The notes: a model not told the origin generated them from the letters alone. A DNA stretch of 6,055 nt from Pseudomonadota bacterium (GCA_023412175.1 JAEYOB010000008.1:1-6055), one strand, 5' to 3'; shown: positions 1 to 5,388, numbered from the stretch's first letter. Made by a program: numbers and translations.

Positions 1-37
1 CGGTGAGCAGCAGGACCGATAGTATCGAAAAGCGCAT
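1..37 (-). CDS. N-terminus of a probable exported or membrane protein, cut by the left edge
   Basis: Reading the minus strand from an ATG at 37 gives MRFSILSVLLLT before the window ends. A basic residue followed by a hydrophobic run is the usual beginning of a signal peptide or lipoprotein signal. An AGGA ribosome-binding sequence lies about 7 nt upstream (around 45-48 on the plus strand), which supports this start. The gene would be divergent from the operon beginning at 193, with the paired motif copies between them. Only twelve residues are visible, so the function cannot be named. The alternative reading of these bases is the tail of a plus-strand frame ending in TAG at 48-50, which lacks any supporting signal. 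Confidence 0.45.
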   Translation of the reverse strand, partial: MRFSILSVLLLT

Positions 38-67
38 GCCGGCATCCTAGGCCCGGCTTGCCACACC

Positions 68-82
68 TATCGAGCACCGGTG
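68..82 (-). promoter_or_regulatory. Shared upstream motif, copy facing the left-edge gene
   Basis: On the minus strand this reads CACCGGTGCTCGATA, matching the window-wide consensus C[G/A]CCGGTGCTCGA[A/T]A. It lies 30 nt upstream of the minus-strand start at 37 and points the same way as that gene. Its role (promoter part or operator) is inferred from position only. Confidence 0.45.
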
Positions 83-115
83 AACAGGTGGCGCCGTCGA
101 CTCCGCCGGTGCTCG
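71..115. repeat. 10-bp inverted repeat between divergent genes
   Basis: CGAGCACCGG (71-80) and CCGGTGCTCG (106-115) are perfect inverted copies separated by 25 bp. They sit between the divergent starts at 37 (minus) and 193 (plus). Each arm is the core of the motif found ahead of other genes in the window. The pair is therefore better read as two oppositely oriented regulatory sites than as a terminator: there is no T-tract and the loop is long. Confidence 0.6.
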
Positions 116-118
116 AAA
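104..118 (+). promoter_or_regulatory. Shared upstream motif, copy facing the ArdC operon
   Basis: CGCCGGTGCTCGAAA here is identical over 15 bases to the start of the repeats at 2911 and 4536. It ends 74 nt before the first ATG of the four-gene operon at 193 and has the same orientation. No convincing sigma-70 promoter is otherwise visible in 119-192. A role in driving or controlling the operon is an inference from position and recurrence. Confidence 0.5.
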
Positions 119-192
119 AACGCGAAGCCGCCGTGACAGTGTACGTGGCGAGGAGGCCGTAGGCCCGCCGACTGCACTGAGCGAGACCCGCA

Positions 193-720
193 ATGACCCA
201 CAGCCCCAGCCCTTACCCTGATGCGTTCCTGAATCGCGACACAGCCGAACTCCTGCCGGCCGGCGGGCGCCATGTCCGTGTCGAGTGTCAAGCGCCGGGC
301 GAGGCGCCGAGCCACCTGGAGGCGGGATACAACACCGAAACGCTGGCCAACGCGGTCGGCGATCTCGCCCGCATGCTGGTGATCCGCCGCAGCACGAACT
401 ACGCCGGCGACATCGCCATTCTGTTTCTCGACCAGCGCCGCGCCGCGCTCGGGTCCTTGACCGTCGATGCCGGCTTCCTTCTGCGGCAGGGGCGATGGCC
501 GGGCCAGCCCGGCGTGCGTCATGCCAACGCACTCAGTGCCATGCTGGCGAACTACTGCGCGGTGCGGGCGATCGACCTGCTGCACGCCATCGAAGCTGCA
601 GCCGGGGATCCGGCGTTCATGCAGGAGATCGTGACGGGGGAAGCCGCAACCGAACCGCCGGCAGCAGGCGGGCATTATCCCGACATCTCCCGGCCCGTAC
701 TGCGCGGTCGCGCGGGCTGA
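193..720 (+). CDS. Hypothetical protein, first gene of the ArdC operon
   Basis: This encodes a 175-residue soluble protein that I do not recognise. The ATG at 193 is the first possible start, because an in-frame TGA lies at 178-180. The ribosome-binding site is weak (GAGCGAG just upstream). The middle (about residues 45-125) alternates helix-like and strand-like stretches, such as LANAVGDLARMLVIRR, DIAILFLDQRR and SAMLANYCAVRAIDLLHAIEAA, and looks like one compact domain. The last 30 residues are rich in Ala, Pro and Gly and probably disordered. There is no signal peptide or membrane segment. It is followed after 11 nt by the next gene and lies three genes upstream of ardC, so it is probably co-transcribed with it. 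A role alongside antirestriction or plasmid establishment is possible only by association. Minus-strand frames over the same bases are Arg-rich shadows. Confidence 0.75.
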   Translation: MTHSPSPYPDAFLNRDTAELLPAGGRHVRVECQAPGEAPSHLEAGYNTETLANAVGDLARMLVIRRSTNYAGDIAILFLDQRRAALGSLTVDAGFLLRQGRWPGQPGVRHANALSAMLANYCAVRAIDLLHAIEAAAGDPAFMQEIVTGEAATEPPAAGGHYPDISRPVLRGRAG

Positions 721-731
721 GGGGCATGCCG

Positions 732-1193
732 ATGACCGAAGCGGACATCCTCGCCGGGGTTGCCTCTGCCCAGCCCGCCACGGCAGCCGAACTCGCCAAT
801 CACCTCGACCGGCTCCTGTCCGCCACCCCCGGCGGCACCGGTCGCGAAGCCATCCTCGGCCTGCTGCGACCGCTCGCCATCTCGTGGGACCTCATGCCGG
901 TCCCGCACGGCTGGCCGGGCATGCGGATCATCGTCCACAGCGGCGAGGGAACGTGCAGGCGCACCGATTTCGTTCTGGTCGACCGTTCCGGCCACGCGTA
1001 CGTCGAAGGCATCGTTCCCGACGATCCCCTGCGACGCGCGTCCTACCTCCGTCTGCGCACGCTTTTCCTGGAGGCGAATGAGCGCCGCGCCGCGTCGCGG
1101 AGCCGGCGGAGCGCATCGGCCGAGACCCTGATCGACGCCCTGCTCGGCGACGTCTTCGCCCGCATCCGCGATGACGAACCGACGCGTCATTGA
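732..1193 (+). CDS. Hypothetical protein, second gene of the ArdC operon
   Basis: This encodes a 153-residue soluble protein of unknown family. The start at 732 is preferred over the in-frame ATG at 726 because GAGGGG (719-724) sits 7 nt before it. That ribosome-binding site overlaps the end of the preceding gene, which suggests translational coupling. The N-terminal 50 residues look helical (ADILAGVASAQPATAAELAN, then a helix around LDRLLSA). The middle has strand-like pieces (MRIIVHSG, DFVLVDRSGHAYVEGIV), which could be a small alpha/beta domain. A basic Arg/Ser segment (NERRAASRSRRSASAE) precedes a final helix (LIDALLGDVFARI). The frame stays open far upstream (to 285), but that part is the shadow of the preceding gene. 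No catalytic motif is evident. Membership of the operon rests on an 18-nt gap to the next gene and the common strand. Confidence 0.75.
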   Translation: MTEADILAGVASAQPATAAELANHLDRLLSATPGGTGREAILGLLRPLAISWDLMPVPHGWPGMRIIVHSGEGTCRRTDFVLVDRSGHAYVEGIVPDDPLRRASYLRLRTLFLEANERRAASRSRRSASAETLIDALLGDVFARIRDDEPTRH

Positions 1194-1211
1194 TCTTTCC
1201 ATGGTGACCCG

Positions 1212-1832
1212 ATGCCGGATGCCGCGTTCAACCACGACGCCCGCAGATACCTGCAAACGCTGCTCGACCGCCTCGGTCTCTCCGGGTGGACTCCCCTTCT
1301 CCTTCGGGATGCCGTCTGCGCCGAGTACGGCTTCTGGCACCAGGGCGCGGCGGGACCGCCGCCCCTTCTTCCCGGTAGGGGTGGGTCAACGGCCGCCGGG
1401 ATCGTCCACATGGAAAGCCCGCGGGTGTCTCGTGTCGTGCCGCTCGCGGTGCACGCGCCATTGCCTTCCCAGTTCCGGCAACACGCCCTCGAGCTCGCCG
1501 GCATGGCGATCGGGGGCGCATGCCTGGCCCGTCTCCCGGCGGATGACGACACCGAAGCGGTGCGCCCCGCGTCAACGGCACGTTTCCCCAAGCTGAAGAT
1601 TCTCATTCTCGGCCGTGTCACCCGGCCGGCCGACGCGACGGACGACCTGCGGCATCTCCAGGCGGAGTTGCTGGTCACGGCGTTCGAGCCGTCGGCCGGT
1701 GTGGACGGCGTGCCGAAGCGGAGAGGTCCGGTAACCAGCCACCGGCTGGCGTTGCCGATGAGCGGCGATCTTGGCGCACTCGCCATCGCCATGCGGGCCG
1801 AAGCCGTCGTCGCCTTCGAGCGGCGATACTAG
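1212..1832 (+). CDS. Hypothetical protein, third gene of the ArdC operon
   Basis: This encodes a 206-residue soluble protein that I do not recognise. The ATG at 1212 has only a modest ribosome-binding sequence (GGTGA, 4 nt upstream). The first 40 residues are helix-rich (ARRYLQTLLDRLGLSGWTPL). A Gly/Pro-rich turn (GAAGPPPLLPGRGG) comes next. A central segment (VSRVVPLAVHAPLPSQFRQH, then ALELAGMAIGGACLARL) looks like a strand followed by a long helix. The C-terminal half contains PKLKILILGRVTRP and ends with SGDLGALAIAMRAEAVVAFERRY. No membrane span, signal peptide or known active-site motif is visible. It lies 28 nt before ardC on the same strand, so it is probably transcribed with it. Whether it cooperates with ArdC in protecting incoming DNA is speculation from context. 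Confidence 0.72.
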   Translation: MPDAAFNHDARRYLQTLLDRLGLSGWTPLLLRDAVCAEYGFWHQGAAGPPPLLPGRGGSTAAGIVHMESPRVSRVVPLAVHAPLPSQFRQHALELAGMAIGGACLARLPADDDTEAVRPASTARFPKLKILILGRVTRPADATDDLRHLQAELLVTAFEPSAGVDGVPKRRGPVTSHRLALPMSGDLGALAIAMRAEAVVAFERRY

Positions 1833-1860
1833 GACCTGCGGGCGGCGGAGTAGCCCCGGT

Positions 1861-2841
1861 ATGTCCGATGACACCGACATCGACGTCCTGGTCACCGAGG
1901 ACGAGGCGTTCGGCGCCATCGCGGAGGGGATCCTCTCCGCGGTCGAACGCAATCGTGCCGGCGAATGGGAGATGCCGTGGGGCGGCTTCGCGGCGCGGCC
2001 GACCAACGCCTTCTCGGGCAAGGAGTTCGCAGGGCAGAATACCCTGTCCTTGTGGGCGGCCGCCAAGAAGCGCGGCTACACGGTGCACCTGTGGGCACCA
2101 CCCAAGCAGTGGGGAGGCAAGGGCGGCGGAATCCGGCCGGGCGAAACCGGCACCGAGATCCTCGTGCCCGTCTTCGACGAGGAATCCACGGAGGGCGTCC
2201 GGCACTGGGACCGCAACACCAAAGGCATCGCCAAGAAGCTCGGGCCGATCGGCGGCGATCCCGAAGGCGGCGTCATCCGGCCAGTGATCGGTTTCAGGAA
2301 GGAATTCTGGTTCAACGCGCACCAGGTGGACGGGCTCGACCTCGATCCGCCACCGCCACCCGATCCGACCGAGGCCGCGCTCCGCGTCGAACGCACCCTT
2401 GCCGCCTGGCGCGCGGCCGGCGGCCCGGCCCTGGTGCACGGCGGTATGCGCGCCTGCTGGATGCCGTCCACCGACCGCATCCAGATGCCGCCCAAGCAGG
2501 CCTACCGTCGCCGGGGCGGAGCCGGCGCCTACGAGTATTACGTTCAGGTCCTCGGACACGAGCACATGCACGCGACCGGATCGAAGTCCAGGATCGGGCG
2601 CGACATGACCGGGTCCTTCGGCTCGGTGAAGTACGCCCAGGAGGAACTGGTCGCAGAGCTCGGCACCTCCTTCCTGTGCGCCCGCTTCGGGCTGCCTGCC
2701 GTGCTCCTCGAGCACTCCGCGGCCTACGTCAAATCCTGGATGGGTGCCATGTCCGACAAGAAGCAACGCAAGGCGTTCTTCCGGGCGGTCCGGGAGGCGG
2801 AGAAGGCCGTGTCGCTCATCCTAGTCCAGGCGGACGCTTAG
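1861..2841 (+). CDS. ardC: ArdC-like antirestriction protein: ssDNA-binding domain plus zincin-type metallopeptidase domain
   Basis: This 326-residue protein has the two-domain ArdC/TraC-type architecture. Residues about 25-105 match the N-terminal ssDNA-binding domain, with PWGGFAARPTNAFSGKEFAG, GQNTLSLW and GYTVHLWAPPKQWGGKGGG followed by GETGTEIL. An acidic/proline-rich linker (about 155-172) leads to the metallopeptidase-like domain. This carries HEHMH (residues 233-237), a match to HExxH, then RIGRDMTGSFGSVKYAQEEL and VAELGTSFLCARFGL. A Glu in the EELVAE segment is the likely third zinc ligand. Known family members bind single-stranded DNA and protect incoming plasmid DNA from host restriction; the role of the protease-like fold is less clear. 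The start at 1861 is supported by GGAG (1847-1850) 10 nt upstream; the frame remains open upstream without a better site. It is the last gene of a four-gene operon. The family assignment is firm, the exact physiological role less so. Confidence 0.9.
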   Translation: MSDDTDIDVLVTEDEAFGAIAEGILSAVERNRAGEWEMPWGGFAARPTNAFSGKEFAGQNTLSLWAAAKKRGYTVHLWAPPKQWGGKGGGIRPGETGTEILVPVFDEESTEGVRHWDRNTKGIAKKLGPIGGDPEGGVIRPVIGFRKEFWFNAHQVDGLDLDPPPPPDPTEAALRVERTLAAWRAAGGPALVHGGMRACWMPSTDRIQMPPKQAYRRRGGAGAYEYYVQVLGHEHMHATGSKSRIGRDMTGSFGSVKYAQEELVAELGTSFLCARFGLPAVLLEHSAAYVKSWMGAMSDKKQRKAFFRAVREAEKAVSLILVQADA

Positions 2842-2847
2842 GCGCGC

Positions 2848-2859
2848 ACCCGCGCGGGT
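2848..2859. promoter_or_regulatory. 12-bp perfect palindrome after ardC
   Basis: ACCCGCGCGGGT begins 6 nt after the ardC stop codon. It has no loop and no following T-run, so it fits a dimeric protein-binding site at least as well as a terminator. In DNA this GC-rich a 12-bp palindrome can occur by chance. Confidence 0.3.
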
Positions 2860-2891
2860 AAGCGAACCGGAAGCCTCAACGAACAGGAACT

Positions 2892-2906
2892 GGGACGCAA
2901 CGTCCC
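2892..2906 (+). terminator. Weak hairpin candidate downstream of the ArdC operon
   Basis: GGGACG-CAA-CGTCCC forms a 6-bp stem with a 3-nt loop in the gap between ardC and the next gene. There is no T-tract, so if it ends transcription it would be a weak or factor-assisted site. It immediately precedes the 41-bp repeat and could instead belong to the regulatory region. Confidence 0.3.
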
Positions 2907-2910
2907 CGGC

Positions 2911-2951
2911 CGCCGGTGCTCGAAATCCTGAACCCACACGGCGGATGATGG
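2911..2951 (+). repeat. 41-bp bipartite upstream repeat, copy 1
   Basis: A 20-bp block (2911-2930, beginning CGCCGGTGCTCGAAA), a 10-bp variable centre and an 11-bp block (2941-2951, GCGGATGATGG) match the sequence at 4536-4576 in 37 of 41 positions. All four differences fall in the centre. It ends 26 nt before the ATG at 2978 and contains no plausible ORF start. The layout of two fixed blocks at fixed spacing suggests a promoter or a two-part protein-binding site. Confidence 0.7.
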
Positions 2952-2977
2952 AGGCTTAAATCCGACGGAGTTCACCC

Positions 2978-3625
2978 ATGGCCATCCTCCACGTCATCGC
3001 ATCAAAGCTATCGGTCTTGGCCGACCGCGACCGCAACTTCGGAATCGCTGTCGGAAGGGCCTTGGGTGCGTCCTGGATGCTGTTTCTCGTAACCATTGTA
3101 ACGGTCGCGGTCACCCTGCTGGTCATGGACCGCCAATATCTCAAGGAGCGGTACAATCTTGTGTTCAGGCACTACGTCGAACAGACGGTGGCCGCCGCAA
3201 ACGCACGCACCTTGGAAGCGACGGCCAACGCGCTGTCCATTCACGGCGCCGCTCCTTCTCAATCAAGCTCAGTGGGCAGGGAAGCGGTGGATCCAGACAA
3301 GCCGGCCGCAGTCACGACGATCGCACTCCGGCGGTGGGACAAGGTCGGTTCCGCACTGCTGCCGGCCTTGGAACAGGACCCCATCCACGTCGATGCCACC
3401 GCCGATGGCGCCCACATCACCGCCGGCCCTTTCGATCCCGAGGCCTGCGTGCGGACGCTCGCGCACTTCTCCCCCGCGTTCTCCTCCCTTGTCGCCATCT
3501 CGGCGTCGAAAGCGATTCCCGCCGACGGAGAATGGGCGGTGCCGGCGATGATGGCCCCTCCCGCAATGTCGGCCGCCTGCGCGGCAGACATCAACTACAT
3601 CCACGCAGCCGTGGACGCACGATAG
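2978..3625 (+). CDS. Single-span membrane protein, possibly type IVb pilin-like
   Basis: This encodes 215 residues. GGAG (2967-2970) lies 7 nt before the ATG, which fixes the start. Residues 1-30 are basic-leaning and end in Gly30. Residues 31-50 (ASWMLFLVTIVTVAVTLLVM) form one hydrophobic helix. A long amphipathic helix follows (about 51-90, DRQYLKERYNLVFRHYVEQT onward), then a globular region to the C-terminus. Only two Cys occur after the helix, Cys157 (PEACVRTLAHF) and Cys201 (SAACAADINYIH). That spacing near the C-terminus recalls the disulphide loop of type IVb pilins of the PilS/TcpA kind, which also have leaders up to about 30 residues ending in Gly. The conserved Glu at mature position +5 is absent (Leu35), so a true pilin is uncertain; it may simply be a bitopic membrane protein with an external domain. 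The 41-bp repeat precedes it. No other pilus gene is in the window. Confidence 0.75.
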   Translation: MAILHVIASKLSVLADRDRNFGIAVGRALGASWMLFLVTIVTVAVTLLVMDRQYLKERYNLVFRHYVEQTVAAANARTLEATANALSIHGAAPSQSSSVGREAVDPDKPAAVTTIALRRWDKVGSALLPALEQDPIHVDATADGAHITAGPFDPEACVRTLAHFSPAFSSLVAISASKAIPADGEWAVPAMMAPPAMSAACAADINYIHAAVDAR

Positions 3626-3649
3626 CCGCATCGAAGCCAGCTCACGAGG

Positions 3650-3675
3650 CGTCCGAGTGCTGGGGACGTCGGACG
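3650..3675. terminator. Hairpin between convergent genes, first of two
   Basis: CGTCCGA (3650-3656) pairs with TCGGACG (3669-3675), a 7-bp stem with a 12-nt loop. It lies 24 nt after the stop of the membrane-protein gene in the gap between convergent genes. It lacks a T-tract, so termination here is only a suggestion. Confidence 0.3.
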
Positions 3676-3698
3676 GCGCGCGGCCACGCAGGCAATCA

Positions 3699-3716
3699 GC
3701 CGCGCGGGAGCGCGGC
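3699..3716. terminator. Strong GC hairpin between convergent genes
   Basis: GCCGCGC-GGGA-GCGCGGC is a perfect 7-bp stem with a 4-nt loop. It lies 73 nt past the plus-strand stop at 3625 and 26 nt past the minus-strand stop at 3743. A short TTT occurs a few bases later on the plus strand (3724-3726). Its place between convergent genes fits a bidirectional terminator, although the T-run is poor. Confidence 0.4.
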
Positions 3717-3742
3717 AGCGCGCTTTAACGCAGGTGCCGGTA

Positions 3743-4474
3743 TCAGCTCGGCAAGCTGCCGCCGGCCGGGAATGATGCAACCCCGGTCCCTACCCGCTTC
3801 AGGGCAGCATCGAGCGCCTGCAGCTGGGCCGAGGTCAGAAGAAGGCCGTCGACCTTGTGCAGCGCGCCGCAACGGAAGACCCGCCGGCCGGTGCGACGCA
3901 GGCGCAGCACCGCGTCGTAGAGATCCCCGTCCTCCGGTCGCGCCGTGACCGGCTTCCGGCGGGACACCCGGCCGGGAGGATCGAACCCGAAGGCCAGCTG
4001 CGCGCTTCGCGACGGCTTGCGGCGCGGCGTAGGGGGCGGATGCGCCGCAGCCATGGGAGAGGCCGGGGCTGTTGCCGTCAGCGTCGGCGCCGGAGCCGCA
4101 TAGGCGACACGCCCCTCCAGTTCCGCGACGATACGGGCGACCCGGGGAGCATGCCGCTGGTCCGTGAGGATCGATCGGACATAGTCCTCCTGGGCCAGGG
4201 TGAGCATGCCGGCGGCGGCATCCTTGGCGATGTCCAGCATGGCGTCCGTATGGGTCCGCAGGATCAGGTCTCCGGCCCTGTGCAGCTCCGCAACACGCAG
4301 GAGCGCTCTCCGGGTAAGGTCATCGCGCGAGGACGCGAGCTTCATCGAGAGATGCAGGTTCGACGCCAACAGGCCGCTCCCTTCACTGACTGCGGTGAGC
4401 CGGCTCAATTGTACCGGATCGGATCGGGATTTGGCAGGTTCCGTGGACGTCAGGCCGCAGCAGGCAGCACACAT
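3743..4474 (-). CDS. Hypothetical protein with helical N-half, Pro/Ala linker and conserved-looking C-terminal domain
   Basis: The frame is convincing on the minus strand, but its start is not settled. ATG at 4474 gives 243 residues and has no ribosome-binding site. A TTG at 4369 has GGGAG about 7 nt upstream and gives 208 residues. ATG at 4345 gives 200 residues. The frame also runs up to 4618, but that part overlaps the 41-bp repeat and reads like non-coding sequence. In the protein, a helical region (LTRRALLRVAELHRAGDLIL to EDYVRSILTDQ) is followed by an Ala/Pro-rich, then basic linker (PPPTPRRKPSRSAQLAFGFD). It ends in a compact domain (DGDLYDAVLRLRRTGRRVFR, then HKVDGLLLTSAQLQALDAAL). 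There is no membrane segment. I do not recognise the family; the basic linker would suit a nucleic-acid-associated protein, but that is inference. It is divergent from the unit at 4608. Confidence 0.7.
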   Translation of the reverse strand: MCAACCGLTSTEPAKSRSDPVQLSRLTAVSEGSGLLASNLHLSMKLASSRDDLTRRALLRVAELHRAGDLILRTHTDAMLDIAKDAAAGMLTLAQEDYVRSILTDQRHAPRVARIVAELEGRVAYAAPAPTLTATAPASPMAAAHPPPTPRRKPSRSAQLAFGFDPPGRVSRRKPVTARPEDGDLYDAVLRLRRTGRRVFRCGALHKVDGLLLTSAQLQALDAALKRVGTGVASFPAGGSLPS

Positions 4475-4535
4475 GATCAACCGGGAAGAGGCGGCGATGT
4501 GCAGCCGCAATCCGGGCGCCTCCGCCGCATCCGCG

Positions 4536-4576
4536 CGCCGGTGCTCGAAATCCTGTACCGCCGCGGCGGATGATGG
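4536..4576 (+). repeat. 41-bp bipartite upstream repeat, copy 2
   Basis: This is identical to 2911-2951 in the first 20 and last 11 positions; the differences (4 of 10) are confined to the centre. It lies in the divergent gap between the minus-strand gene (3743-4474) and the plus-strand gene at 4608. It is oriented with the latter and ends 31 nt before its ATG. A small TGGGA/TCCCA hairpin (4574-4588) overlaps its end. Function is inferred from recurrence and position. Confidence 0.7.
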
Positions 4577-4607
4577 GACGTCATCCCACGACAAGAGGAA
4601 CCGGACC

Positions 4608-4833
4608 ATGGCCAACACGCCTACCGATCATCATTGGACCGCGAAGGCCCGTGCCATCTCCGAGTTGCCCGAAGCCGAACGGCGCCAGGCCCTTGATGCC
4701 TGCCCCGACCTCGAACGCCAGGTTGGGGAAGTCCACGGCGCTGCACGACTCGCTGATCGACCTTTCGAAGAGTCAGGACGACCGCATCACCATCGTTTCC
4801 TGCGACGATCCGCCGGAGGCGCAACAGCCGTGA
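4608..4833 (+). pseudogene. Short hypothetical gene with an apparent 1-nt insertion
   Basis: From the ATG at 4608, with AGAGGA about 7 nt upstream, the protein starts MANTPTDHHWTAKARAISEL and continues to ERQVGE. After that the frame turns into atypical sequence rich in Arg, Gly and His. One frame over, natural-looking sequence resumes (LHDSLIDLSKSQDDRITIVS, then CDDPPEAQQP) and ends with TGA at 4831-4833. Dropping one G from the GGGG run at 4725-4728 would give one continuous 74-residue protein. Its stop then overlaps the GTG of the next gene as GTGA, the tight coupling also seen at 5282-5285. The shift leaves the zero frame open into the downstream gene, giving a 225-residue fusion ORF (4608-5285). 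It could be a real mutation, a sequencing error or, less likely, a programmed shift. The family is unknown; the protein looks small, charged and helical. Confidence 0.6.
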
Positions 4834-5285
4834 GGACCGTCTCCCCCGCCGCGGTCGCGGCCAGCGAAGCCGGCCTGTTCGTCGTGCCGGGCCCGCACGC
4901 GGACACGGCACGCAAGCTCGCCGTCATCGGTGACGTCGCCGGCGCCCTGCCCCCCGGCCGCGCAGCCTGGAACCTGCTGAACGGTCTGCCGTCATTTGCA
5001 ACGGCAGGCCGCCCAGATTGGCGGCCGCAGGACTTCGCCGATCACGCGGTGGCGCTGTGCCGGCCCCTGGTGTTCATGGAGGTGATCACCCCGGCCCAAG
5101 CGGCCGCCGCGTGCGTCATAGCGACCGTCACCACCGTCGTGGCCAGCCTCCACTGTCTGCCAGGCGAGGATAGCGTACGCGCGCGGCTCGCCGACCTGGA
5201 CTGCGGTGCCGGCGACCTCGCCGTGCTCCGGGGGATCCTCGTGCCGGCCGCGGCACCGGCCGAAACGGCGGACTGTCCGCCGTGA
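4830..5285 (+). CDS. Hypothetical protein, translationally coupled to the preceding short gene
   Basis: The GTG at 4830 has GGAGG (4815-4819) 10 nt upstream and overlaps the repaired-frame stop of the previous gene (GTGA), so I prefer it over reading through from 4608. The product is 151 residues, begins MRTVSPAAVAASEAGLFVVP and is rich in Ala. A stretch around residues 88-108 (FMEVITPAQAAAACVIATVTTVVASLHCLPG) is hydrophobic, but contains Glu, Gln and His and is probably a buried helix rather than a clear membrane span. Five Cys occur, at about residues 78, 92, 110, 126 and 149, with no zinc-finger spacing. I recognise no family. A further GTGA overlap at its end suggests that the unit continues. 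Confidence 0.65.
   Translation: MRTVSPAAVAASEAGLFVVPGPHADTARKLAVIGDVAGALPPGRAAWNLLNGLPSFATAGRPDWRPQDFADHAVALCRPLVFMEVITPAQAAAACVIATVTTVVASLHCLPGEDSVRARLADLDCGAGDLAVLRGILVPAAAPAETADCPP
5266..5282 (+). other. Small hairpin at the end of the 4830-5285 gene
   Basis: CGGCGGA-CTG-TCCGCCG is a perfect 7-bp stem with a 3-nt loop, spanning the last codons and the next possible GTG. It has no T-tract. It could be a weak terminator, or a structure affecting initiation at 5282. In GC-rich coding DNA such stems also occur by chance. Confidence 0.3.
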
Positions 5286-5368
5286 AGAACATTCCGGCCC
5301 ACGCCATCAGACTGGCGATCCTGCCGGTCCCCTCGGGGGCCATCGTCGGCATCCCAGCCGGCAACTGA
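5282..5368 (+). CDS. Possible 28-residue microprotein
   Basis: A GTG at 5282 overlapping the previous stop as GTGA opens a frame of 28 residues (MKNIPAHAIRLAILPVPSGA, then IVGIPAGN) ending at TGA 5366-5368. The next gene starts 20 nt later, so the frame fills an otherwise empty gap in a compact unit. The peptide is basic at its start and then hydrophobic and Pro/Gly-rich, which would allow membrane association. There is no ribosome-binding site and the start lies in a hairpin, so expression would depend on coupling. It may be only a leader sequence or chance. Confidence 0.3.
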   Translation: MKNIPAHAIRLAILPVPSGAIVGIPAGN

Positions 5369-5388
5369 TCGGCATAAGGAAAACGCCT

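Noticed and set aside
1..50. Tail of a plus-strand gene ending in TAG at 48-50
   Set aside because: The frame is too short to judge, and the minus-strand reading has a start codon, a ribosome-binding sequence and a signal-like peptide.
2701..2715. GTGCTC-CTC-GAGCAC inverted repeat, similar to part of the shared motif
   Set aside because: It lies inside well-conserved ardC coding sequence (residues AVLLEHS) and lacks the CGCCG and AAA flanks.
1675..2766. Long minus-strand open frame (363 codons) opposite ardC
   Set aside because: The plus strand encodes a full ArdC-type protein with its conserved motifs. Long antisense frames are common in GC-rich genes, and this one is Gly/Arg/Ala-rich with no recognisable domain.
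2913..2948. The repeat as the end of a peptide (PVLEIL...GG stop), open in both copies
   Set aside because: The four base differences change three adjacent amino acids, no start codon or ribosome-binding site is shared upstream, and the third motif copy does not keep the reading.
3857..4573. Plus-strand open frame of 238 codons
   Set aside because: It is dominated by Arg/Gly/Gln runs typical of shadow frames, has no ribosome-binding site, and the minus strand gives a more natural protein.
4475..4618. Extension of the minus-strand gene to an ATG at 4618
   Set aside because: The added residues would be antisense to the 41-bp repeat and to the start of the gene at 4608, and their sequence is not protein-like.
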